A program made the translations under genes and the position numbers. A stretch of DNA of 16,091 bases, taken from assembly GCA_004151065.3 (NCBI GenBank), contig NWUY0304180994.1, forward strand, positions 5,715-21,805, written 5' to 3'. Below the pieces are notes generated by a model, which saw only the letters and a program-made list of their open reading frames with translations, made no database searches and was not told the origin of the DNA. Shown in pieces: positions 1 to 11,477 of this stretch (the first letter of the stretch is position 1; every line of letters starts with the position of its first letter). This DNA is from Larix sibirica (taxonomy: Eukaryota; Streptophyta; Pinopsida; Pinales; Pinaceae).

Positions 1-1035
1 TAGAGTATATTGAATTGATGCTAAAAAATTAACAACCTGTTCCCTGGAACACTTAAGCTCCAGAACTTGGGATTGAGTGAGATTCTCATTCAAGAAACAC
101 CTGTGGGGGAGGCAGAAAAGTTGTTGTTTTCCCTGGAGGGCTTGTAGACAATCACCTGACCACTTCAATGTATAAAATGGGTAGAATCAGATCAAAGCAA
201 TGGTAATGGTTGGCATTTGAGACATAGGAAGGTTGGAGAAGTGAGACCAAAGCACTGTGGTAGCACATCAACACAGAGTGAGGCCAAGATATTTTAGCAC
301 ACATTGATACAGATTTGAAGGGCAGACAAAAGCACACCAGGGAAGCATGAAAATGTACCAGGACATGGATAGTTGACATACGCATAAAAAGTCACAAGGA
401 ACAACATTGTAACAGGTTGTCTATAACAAGGAACACTGCTATAACATGAGGTGTAACAGGTAGCAACATTGTAATAAGCGCATTGATAGGTACAATAATA
501 GGAATTTTAACAACCTCGAACATGCTCAAAAATAGTGTTGTAACAGGAGCACTAACAACTCCACACAGTCAGAATTTGGTGCTGAAAACAGTCCAGAGCA
601 GCATAGAATAGCATGTAGAACATGACCAGAGGGTTGCACATCCCAAGGAATACACGGGCACAAACAATACTGAATGGAACTATACATAACAATATGGATC
701 AATCTTGAAACAATGTGGTACAGGCCCGGCCCGTACATGTGGGTGGTACAGGCATGCAAACCAAGGTTGGGAAAATTTTGACAGAAATAAAAGAAACTAT
801 GCACAATTCAAAGAAATTGTGCACACAAATTGAGGTAGTTGATGTACAGAAAATTCAAGGTATGTATGGTAACTGATACATGACATACATCTACCATCTA
901 GATTTATTTGCTGCAGAATTTTACCTCTGAATTTTTAGTGGAAGAAAACACATATGGCTCCTACAACAGAACTGAATTTGTCAGTAACAGATCCAAGGCG
1001 ATTTGAATTGTGCTTAGGCAAAAACAATCATAGAG
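1..1035. other. No recognisable gene; AT-rich, loosely repetitive
   Basis: I find no exon or conserved protein here. Short related phrases such as 'aacattgtaacagg', 'tgtaacaggtagc' and 'ttgtaacaggagc' recur between about 400 and 550, suggesting a heavily decayed minisatellite. Open frames on the minus strand (152-385 and 526-804) look like chance: low-complexity, with no motif. The stretch may belong to a long intron or upstream part of the PI4K-beta gene, because that gene's earlier exons are not found downstream of it. Confidence 0.5.
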
Positions 1036-1039
1036 AGTT

Positions 1040-1190
1040 GCATTTTACAGGTGTGGATCAAACACTGGGCGCAATTCACATTTATGCATCAGCCAGAAGA
1101 TGTGCAATTTGTAGGTTTGGATCGACAACATGGAGGGTAATTTGTAGGTGTGGACCAGTCACAAGAAAGACAATTTGCAGGTGTGGGTGA
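1040..1190. repeat. Degenerate 33-bp tandem repeat
   Basis: Related units begin near 1040, 1071, 1104, 1137 and 1170. The last four are spaced exactly 33 bp apart. The core resembles 'gcaatttgtaggtgtgga', with substitutions in each copy. Because 33 is a multiple of three, an open frame from 954 to 1190 (+) stays open and reads 11-residue repeats with C-x-x-C and C-x-C patterns (for example RVICRCG and KTICRCG). I see no sign that this is a real gene; the periodic protein follows from the DNA repeat. Confidence 0.7.
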
Positions 1191-1194
1191 GACT

Positions 1195-2370
1195 CCAATA
1201 GATCCATAATTGCTGAGCCTATGGCTGAAGCAGCTCATCAACACGCAACCTCGTTAAATTTTTCGTTGTCCTTCAACCTATTGTGCTCCAATTAATCACG
1301 CACAAAAGAACACAAGTTTAATCCCAGAAACTCAAAATGGGAAAATTAGGAAGAAGAAGAGGTTTTCTTCCTTCATTCTCAAGATGCAGACTGGCTAGAT
1401 TTGCTGTGACTCTCTCTGAGCAAACAAGACCAGATTTCCAGAAATTATGTATTTTTCTAGCATTGCCTTGATGATCTTCTGAGAAATGAAACTGCTTTTT
1501 TGATGAACAGCTGATTGGAAGATTGATTCCTTCTCTCAGATAGAAGGCAGATTCAAGTGCTGTGTGTGGACCCCATACTGCTATGACATAGAGTATTTGA
1601 ATCTTCTCTAATCGTTTCTTCTTGTTCTCAGCCTCAGGCTCTTCTCTTCATTATGGAATGCAGGCTTTTCAGTTCAATATGCAATGGCCTCTTGAAGAGC
1701 TTTATGGAATTGTTGTGCAGACTCCAATGCTGCTTACTTTTCCTCTTCCCTCTGCTTCTAAATTGTCATTGCTTGGAGCTATGGACACCAATTATTAAGG
1801 AATCGATGGTCTGTTAAGAAGTATTCTCCAGCTGGGTTCTTTACGGACCTATAATGAACTCTTCTCCAGACCAAGAGCTCTGCTCTCAAGGATTCTTTCA
1901 ATACCATCAGAGCCATTCCTCTTAAATACCTCTGCCATTGAGCATTGAAGTCACTCTCCTCCCTCTTGGAGTTTAGTTGACCAATCGATGCATTTAGTGG
2001 AATCATCTTCTTTGGCCATGTCAATTTCATCCAGAGGCTTTGTCCAATCGATTCTGGCTGAGCCAAATCGATTCTTTGTCAAAGGAAGTAACTGCTTCTT
2101 CAAGCCCATGGAAATTGCTGGCTGTCAATGGTCAGGATGATTTCTCAAAGCAAAGACCATCGGTTCCTAGCAAGGCCCAAATTGTTTTCTTCAAGGAAGC
2201 AAAATCATTCTCTGCCTTATGATAAATTGATTCATCTAAAGACCTGCATCAATTTATTTTGTTTGAAGTCAGAATCCCCTTTCTTCATGCTTTGCCAAAT
2301 CAATTTATTCTAAGCAATGCAAAACCGTTCTCTATTACAGGCCCAATTCTCTTGTTTTTACACATACATG
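1195..2370. other. Unassigned non-coding stretch upstream of first visible kinase exon
   Basis: No exon of the neighbouring kinase and no known domain is seen. Phrases built on 'ccaatcgat' or 'aatcgattct' recur at about 1980-2075, and 'gcccaattctctt'-type phrases lie downstream, so part of it is old repetitive DNA. A 95-codon minus-strand open frame (1779-2066) runs through it, but I do not recognise its translation. Confidence 0.45.
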
Positions 2371-2373
2371 TCA

Positions 2374-2585
2374 TGGACAGGAATACCATTGCAGGGCAGG
2401 GCATCTGTTGACATACTTTTATTTTTATTTATTTCTTATGCAACTATGACTCGTTGATCTCCTACTACAGTGTTTTGTATTCCTTCATGGCTACTCGAGT
2501 TTTGCCACTGTTGGGTTGGATGTATTGTTTTATTAGTGGAATGGAAAACCATTGTGAGGCGGGGCATCTCTTGATATATTTTTTT
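2374..2585. repeat. Pair of diverged direct repeats, about 170 bp apart
   Basis: About 45 bp at 2374-2417 recurs at about 2537-2585. Both copies contain 'accattg', then a G-rich stretch, then 'gggcatct', then 'ttga-ata'. The shared 'gggcatct' lies at 2399 and 2572, 173 bp apart. The sequence between the copies is not clearly duplicated. Confidence 0.5.
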
Positions 2586-2731
2586 CCCACTGTAAATTCA
2601 ATGCTGAAATCTGAAGTGTTTAAACACCTCTGTCCCTTCCTTTCCCCTTAATATCACAATAGGAATGAATTAAGATGCATAAATTTTCTTGCACTTTTTT
2701 TGCTTATTCTTCAGCATTTTGAACCTTGTAG

Positions 2732-5952
<3,221 letters not shown>

Positions 5953-6480
5953 GAATTCATATTGTTCGAAGCATTTCATTCTCAGGTTTCTGTGTTTCGT
6001 TGGCCATCTTTGTTGAGGAGCTTTTGCTTCACCTTCAGGGAAAGGGATTTGTATCATATGCTTCAAGTTGAGCAATTTGATACCTTGCCTGGCAGCATTG
6101 TATAAGTAAAAAATTGAAAAGTAGGAACTTACATCCTTGATTTTATACGTTTAGCTCGCATTGAAGTCAATGTAGTAGTCAGAGTTTCTGGAAGATTGAA
6201 ATTCGAGCAATTCATGTGTATCTCTAATATCTTGCTTATTGTTTTTCCTATTTTAATAGAATGCAGATGAGGCTTCTGCATTGCTTCTGTAAGGAATAAC
6301 ATTTTTTGGGGGTTGTTAAAAGGCCATCGTAATGAGTTTTCAATGATGTTTAGAGTTTCCCCTTGAGAGATATAAAACTGCACACGTTTTATATCTACAC
6401 CCAGAGACTGCGATTGTTGACTGTTCATGTATATATAAAGCTGGATTGTGCTTTACTGCATAATGTAGATCTCAGACTCT
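5953..6480 (+). other. Likely 3' UTR and 3' flank of PI4K-beta
   Basis: This lies directly after the stop codon and has no coding motif. I see no perfect AATAAA in it. A-rich, TGTA-containing phrases near 6100-6120 ('tgtataagtaaaaaa') could serve as plant polyadenylation signals. The exact transcript end cannot be fixed from sequence alone. Confidence 0.5.
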
Positions 6481-6523
6481 AAATGTGCAACACAAAAAGA
6501 TACTGTAAATGGTCCAAGACTCC

Positions 6524-6595
6524 ATTCTCTCTTCGGACATGCATTGTAGCAAGGCCTCTATTGTCTCTTCGAACATGTATTGTAGCAAGGGAAGG
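6524..6595. repeat. Two-copy tandem repeat, period 36 bp
   Basis: Units 6524-6559 and 6560-6595 share 'tctcttcg-acatg-attgtagcaagg', with few differences. The period is a multiple of three, so an open frame across it (6483-6749) reads the repeated peptide SLRTCIVAR twice. I do not regard that frame as a gene. Confidence 0.85.
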
Positions 6596-6980
6596 CACTG
6601 AAGCAACAATGACGATTCTTTACATAAACCGTCTTACTGCGTGGGCAATTCACCTGGTTGGGAACTGGATTTTTCTGACATCAGAGTCTGCAGAGTCTGG
6701 TGGTAGCGTTCGTAGTTTGAACCCCATGTATCTCAATAGAGTTCTATAGGAGAATTAAGTTCATAATTTGGAATATTATGTTCATAACAGAGTATTCTGA
6801 AGTCAAACGTAATTCAAGATATAAAGTCTCTTTTTCTTGCCTCAACCATGGCATATTTTGTCCCCACAAAGCATTTTCGATATAAATTCGTATTGCACAA
6901 TTAACCTATAGTGATTAAAACCATTTTGATTGGCTTTTGTTGAAACTCACAAAATACTCTTATAAGACTACTTACAGGTT
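6596..6980. other. No recognisable gene
   Basis: This is AT-rich sequence between two short tandem duplications. A small direct repeat 'agagtctg' occurs twice near 6685-6698. No conserved motif was seen on either strand. Confidence 0.5.
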
Positions 6981-7088
6981 ATGTATACCAATCCAGAAGC
7001 AGAACAAAATTATAACATTTGAAAAAAGAAGGGTATATATGCCAATCCAAAAGAAGCACAAAATTATAACATTTGGAAAAAAGATAAG
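6981..7088. repeat. Two-copy tandem repeat, period 54 bp
   Basis: Units start near 6981 and 7035. 'ccaatcca-aag' lies at 6988 and 7042, each followed by 'acaaaattataacattt-gaaaaaa'. The period is a multiple of three, so the surrounding open frame (6937-7233) encodes a doubled lysine-rich peptide. This is a property of the repeat, not evidence of a gene. Confidence 0.85.
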
Positions 7089-7255
7089 TTTGACTGCATA
7101 TGACTGCAAACATTTTTTATGCAAAACACAAACGCGTATTTTGTTTTATATTATTATTATTAATGGACTTTCTCTTCAAAATTGTAAGTTCGAAAATATG
7201 CTAATTTGCACAGGCGCCTTTCAGTCCGTGTAACCTGTCTTGACTTGATGTTAAT

Positions 7256-7392
7256 ATTAATATATTTTTACTAAGTTTAAATTTCTTTTGTTTTCATCTC
7301 TTATTTTCTCCACTTTTCCAATTAATTCATTAATATATTTTTACTAATTTTAAATTTCTTTTGTTTTCATCTCTTGTTTTCTCCACTTTTCC
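7256..7392. repeat. Two 64-bp copies, period 73 bp, nearly identical
   Basis: Copies 7256-7319 and 7329-7392 start at 'attaatatatttttacta' and end at 'ctccacttttcc', differing at about two positions and separated by 9 bp. This is the least diverged long duplication in the window and so probably the youngest. It is AT-rich and may lie in an LTR. Confidence 0.92.
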
Positions 7393-7719
7393 CTCTTTCA
7401 TTTTTAATCCCTGTCTCGTTTCTTTCCATAGCTCTTCCTTCGTTGTCCGTACGTGTTTTGTTTTCGCATCCCATTCTTTCATGTTGTAATGGTGCCGTCT
7501 GAGAGCATGATTTGAAGAAAGAAATTGCTCTTCAATATAAAGACGAGCATTGCAACCGTTTCGTGATAAATTCAAGTTTAAAATGATGTATACGAAGTTG
7601 TAATATCATTATAAAATTAAAAAAATGTCTGCGCATCGCATAGTTCGAAAAAAGAATGCGCTCTGCAAGAACACCTCTATAAAAATTTCGCAGTGTTTGT
7701 AAGTACATTACAAAGTGAG

Positions 7720-7732
7720 TGGTATCAGAGCC
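7720..7732 (+). other. Primer binding site complementary to initiator tRNA-Met
   Basis: The sequence 'tggtatcagagcc' is the standard minus-strand priming site of plant Copia and many other LTR retrotransposons, complementary to the 3' end of initiator tRNA-Met. It starts 7 bp after a CA dinucleotide that could be the LTR end. A 13-base match to this motif is unlikely by chance in an AT-rich region. Confidence 0.7.
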
Positions 7733-7850
7733 AAGTTAATTTTAGGATATAAAATACTGTGAACTATCTATCCATAATCAAGGGCACTGTTAACAGAGTA
7801 AATAGGCTCCACAATTAAGTGGATGGGAAAGCTAATTTTTGTATCTCAAA

Positions 7851-8072
7851 CTTGTGACACTTTTATTTTTGACATATTAAAACTTGTGACACAAATTCTC
7901 TGTATCTGTTTACATGGAGAATTTTTTTTTTGTCATACTTCGATGATTTAATTTAAAATTGCTTGTGACACTTTTATGTTTGACACATTAAAAAAGTTGT
8001 GACACACATTCTCTCTAGCTTTACATGCAGAAAATTTTTATTCATATTTTGATAATTTAATTTAACAATTTT
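7851..8072. repeat. Two-copy tandem duplication, period 111 bp
   Basis: Units 7851-7961 and 7962 to about 8072 begin 'cttgtgacacttttat-tttgaca-attaaaa', continue with a second 'ttgtgacaca', 'attctct' and 'tttacatg-aga', and end 'gat-atttaatttaa'. Each unit holds an internal 'ttgtgacac' pair, so an older, smaller duplication may be nested inside. Confidence 0.88.
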
Positions 8073-8522
8073 AAGGGAAATTTTGACTTGTATTACAATT
8101 AAATATGCGTCACAATTATCATTGCCCCAGTATATTATTAATCATTATGTGATACAAGATGTAGAATATTTTTATTATTTTGTCTTATAAGAGCATTGAT
8201 ACTTTATTTAAATAAGTTGTCTTTACCATTCAACCAAATGCCAATGGATGTGATTTATTTCATACTGTTTGAAGAATGGAAGTTATAAATGTTGAGTGTT
8301 TTGCAATTGTAAATATTACATGTTTAGTTTTCATAACAATAATGAGATTGGAGCTATCTAACATGTTGCTTATAAGTAACTTTTTAAAAAGATAGATTGC
8401 TAAAAACCTAGTATTTAAGAGTACAAAATAAATCATATTTGGGTTTTTGTTTTTCTAGTAACAATTCTTGTGGTTGAATAAAAATGGTTTTCACATTTGC
8501 ATATATAATGTTTATATCCTAA
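8073..8522. other. No recognisable gene; AT-rich
   Basis: I see no coding motif or structured repeat on either strand. It separates the 111-bp and 144-bp duplications. Confidence 0.55.
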
Positions 8523-8815
8523 CAAAACTGTTTTCTTACACATTATTTGTTGAGGCACTTGAGTTAGTTCATAATGACATTTATTGAAATTGGCTTTGCT
8601 AAGTGTTATTTATATTGAATATGAAGATGAGTGCTAACTCATCACACTGTATTTATCATGCATTGACAAAACTGTTTTCTTACACATTATTTGTCAGGCA
8701 CTTGAGTTAGTTTCTTATGACATTCATGGAAAATGATTTTGCCAAGTGTGTTATCTATATTGAATATGATCAAGATGAGTGCAAGCTCATCAAACTCTAG
8801 ATTTGTTATGCATTT
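8523..8815. repeat. Two-copy tandem duplication, period 144 bp
   Basis: Unit 1 is 8523-8666 and unit 2 is 8667 to about 8815. Both begin 'caaaactgttttcttacaca' and run through 'ggcacttgagttagtt', 'atgacatt', 'attgaatatga', 'agatgagtgc-a-ctcatca' and 'atgcatt'. Similarity is high at the left end and lower at the right. Confidence 0.9.
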
Positions 8816-10973
8816 AGAGGAATTGAAAAAAATTAGATGCAAATCTTAGTGCTTAAAAGATCCCGAGTTAAATAGATTTAAGATGAATAATTGTCACTCT
8901 CTAGATTGAAGTGATTGATATCTTGCGTTTGATATGTCTACATTCATAGTTCTGTTGCTTTCAAACCATGAAATGATAAAAGTGAATCTATATTTGCAAT
9001 TGAGGTGGCATTGTACATGTATATTGTTTTTTAGTTTGAATATGTGTGTGTGTATTTTCTTTTTCTTTGCACAAATAACATCATAATTGTACATGTATGG
9101 AATTTGAATAACTTAATATCTTATGTTAAAAATGGCTTTAGGTACATCACATTTTGTCATCAAAACTAGATAAGTGCATCATATTACAATCCATTTTGTT
9201 TTTTCCATTTATTCAAATATTAACGTGCGTGTACAAGGTTATACTTGGCTTCACAATTTCATGTGAATTATATTTGTATCTTAATGACGTTTATTGCATA
9301 AAATCCTTATAAAATGAAATCACCTTTAAAAGAGAGCCAGGTTATTCATGTTTAAAGAACCAAAGAATGCACTTTTTAACAATATCTTTTTACGATCTTA
9401 TCAGAATTAGCTCATAATTGGCAAAATGATAGAAAATGAAGTAATCAATACTACGACATTGATGTGTAATGTGAGATTTCTTTGAATTGTTACTCTATAC
9501 AACCCGTTGATATTTTGGATTTGTCAAATAAGCTTTGCTACATAGCATCATGGACATAAATGTATGGTAAGGCGGCCATCAATATGTACAAAAGAACCCC
9601 AACATAGTGAATGGATTCTTTGATTTTTGTGTAAATAAATGGCATAAAAACCTTGGACTATCTAGTGAAGCTCTCTTGGTGATTTTGGATGTTTAGGCCA
9701 AAGAATTGATAACAGTGAAGTGAAAGATGTCCAATTTCAACGAGCCATGCTTTAGTGAGAATTACATGGATTGATTGAAGGAAAACATTTAAATGGAGAT
9801 GCGAGAAATTGAATGGTTGGGTTGTTCTAGGGAAAATTATGACCTTGGGTAGATCAAGATGGAGTTATATTTTAGAAAGAGCCATGACCAATCACTGTAG
9901 AGGAAAAAGATGAAATGATGAAAGCTTGCCAATTATAATCCTACATATTCATAACGCCATATCAAATAGTGTGAATAAGTTGATGGAAGAAGTATCATAA
10001 TCTATTTTCCAAATGACTATTCTTGATGCATCAATGTGTTGATGCATTCTCATAAATTGGAACCATTGGGATATATGCATGTATGAAGAGCATATTAGTA
10101 CCATACTTGGTATTTTTCCGAAGGCATGAAAAAGATCTTGAGAACTTCAAGATTCTTGATTATTCGATATTTTGATTGAAGGGGTTAAGAATAGTTGACA
10201 ACATGTAAGCTTAAAGTCTCGAATTATTCATGTAACAAGGTAATTTTATGACAAACCTTGTCTGGGTAGGGGCAAAGTTCAAAATTACAATGATACAAGT
10301 CATTGATTTTATGACAATTTGCATCTTTGAAGGCTCTAGTGGCCAAAATATATCACTTACTACTGATGGCTTGAATTAAGCTTATTGATATTAGTTGGCA
10401 ATTTAACTTGACTCGATTATTTGCACAATACTCTTTACAATTGTAATGATGTAACACCTTTTGTGGTGAACTATTGCGTGCACTTTAAATAGTATTGCTT
10501 GGAGGTTGCCAGATAAGGTTTTATTTTTCAAACTCATTTTTTGAGTACAAAATGATGCTAGTTGATTTGGTAGACTGGTTTTTATTATTATTTAACATGT
10601 CATTTTTTATGCATATATATTAAGGGAATCCTCGAGGTTATTATCTATCCATTGGTGTTGATCAAGGTAGTTCAATATAGAGTCTTATGCAAGGTGGCCC
10701 AAAGCTGAGCCTTGATTAAGGTGGATCTTTATAAAGCTTCATGTCATTTTTTTTCTAGGTTTCATTGTAACATGGTTTAGTGATTAATAAAGTGCTAATG
10801 ATAATGAATGTTCTCTACACATTGTAGGGGTTTTACCGTTATAAACGTGTATTTGTCTCTTGTATTGTATTTATTAATTATTTATATATACGATTATTGG
10901 TCAATGTTTTATTTTGTAAGCATTATATAAGAGTATATTTATTGGAATTTGGTGATAGGTTCCATGATTAACC
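8816..10973. other. About 2.2 kb AT-rich intergenic sequence, possible retroelement relics
   Basis: No open frame of note and no clear domain. A short (TG)n run lies at about 9041-9053. Near 9800-9900 (+) a frame with stops gives ENYDLG and IKMELYF, faintly like the N-terminal part of Copia gag; see findings. A 'gatgcat' direct repeat occurs at about 10026-10048. The rest is unassigned. Confidence 0.5.
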
Positions 10974-11288
10974 TGATAAAGAGAAAGGGAGAAACAACAG
11001 TAATGTAGGATTTGTATTGAAGAATACCCTAAAGAATGCATTGTATCATCAAATCATTTGCACAAATCTCAAGAATAAAAGGTCGAAAATACTGAGGTGA
11101 GAACTCCAATTTCATACATCATAAATGACCAAATGGCTACTTTGTTTATATTATTTAGTTTTCCTCAACTTCTACAACCTCCCTTGAATTAATTTGCCAA
11201 ACTATGGTTGAAGTTCATTAAAGTGGTCCCATTAACCCCAAAGTGCATAAAAAGTCATATTACACATATTTTAACAAATATTCTAACA
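10974..11288 (-). mobile_element. Copia 3' LTR, minus strand (about 315 bp; outer end uncertain)
   Basis: On the minus strand the LTR begins TGTTAGAATATTTG at 11288, right after a polypurine tract, which is the classic Copia arrangement. Near its other end it reads 'cttcaatacaaatcc' and a pyrimidine-rich run ending 'tttatca' at 10974, as U5 ends often do. The start is firm. The outer end is a best guess, because the terminal bases TGTTAG/TATCA are not a perfect inverted repeat and the matching 5' LTR is not in the window. Confidence 0.6.
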
Positions 11289-11300
11289 CCCCCCTTTAAA
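11289..11300 (-). other. Polypurine tract of the Copia element
   Basis: The minus strand reads 'tttaaagggggg' immediately before the TGTTAG start of the LTR. Polypurine tracts prime plus-strand DNA synthesis in LTR retrotransposons and sit directly against the 3' LTR, as here. Confidence 0.8.
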
Positions 11301-11337
11301 CATGACTTCGAGGCTACGGGAAGATAGAATTACCACT

Positions 11338-11477
11338 TCATCTCTCCCTGATGGGAACTTTGCAGACCTCAAGCATAGTCCGAAATTTGATAAACTTGGC
11401 TTCTATGAACAACTTCATTAAGGTATCCGCAACCTAACAATCTCTCTTGTAATACTTAAGGGATATCACACTTTCCT
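11338..11477 (-). pseudogene. Copia pol remnant, RNase H C-terminal tail
   Basis: One minus-strand frame reads SVISLKYYKRDC, a TAG stop, then VADTLMKLFIEAKFIKFRTM and LEVCKVPIRER before its final stop at 11338-11340. The VAD-(T/I)-x-(T/M)-K-x(5)-KF-x(2)-FR-x(2)-L-x-V pattern is the standard end of Copia polyproteins. Position and strand agree with the adjacent polypurine tract and LTR. There is at least one internal stop in the part seen and another (TAG) just upstream. No RNase H catalytic core, reverse transcriptase or integrase of this element was recognised at higher coordinates, so most of its body is missing or unreadable. Confidence 0.8.

Larger units (their letters stand above)
7229..7732 (+). 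mobile_element. Candidate LTR (about 484 bp) plus primer binding site, Copia-type
   Basis: The anchor is a primer binding site at 7720-7732. Just upstream, 'ttaca' ends at 7712, giving the CA end expected of an LTR. The best matching start is TGTAA at 7229, making a 5-bp terminal inverted repeat TGTAA...TTACA. A TATA-like 'tataaag' lies at 7536. The candidate LTR holds the 73-bp-period duplication. I find no intact gag or pol downstream and no second LTR in the window, so this could be a decayed element, a non-autonomous one, or an LTR with a different true start (7485 also begins TGTAA). Confidence 0.45.

Noticed and set aside
152-804. Two minus-strand open frames of 77 and 92 codons
   Set aside because: Hydrophobic, cysteine- and histidine-rich chance translations without domains, within loosely repetitive DNA.
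1779-2066. 95-codon minus-strand open frame
   Set aside because: No recognisable domain or family motif, and it sits in repeat-bearing sequence upstream of the kinase exons. It could be an old gene fragment, but I cannot support a call.
6483-6749. 88-codon plus-strand open frame with repeated SLRTCIVAR
   Set aside because: The repeated peptide comes from a 36-bp tandem DNA repeat in phase with codons. No other sign of a gene was seen.
6937-7233. 98-codon plus-strand open frame
   Set aside because: Low-complexity lysine-rich translation produced by a 54-bp tandem repeat. No motif or splice support.
7678-7685. TATA-like 'tataaaaa' as promoter of the candidate LTR
   Set aside because: It lies only about 30 bp before the proposed LTR end, too close to leave room for R and U5. 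The earlier 'tataaag' at 7536 is the better candidate.
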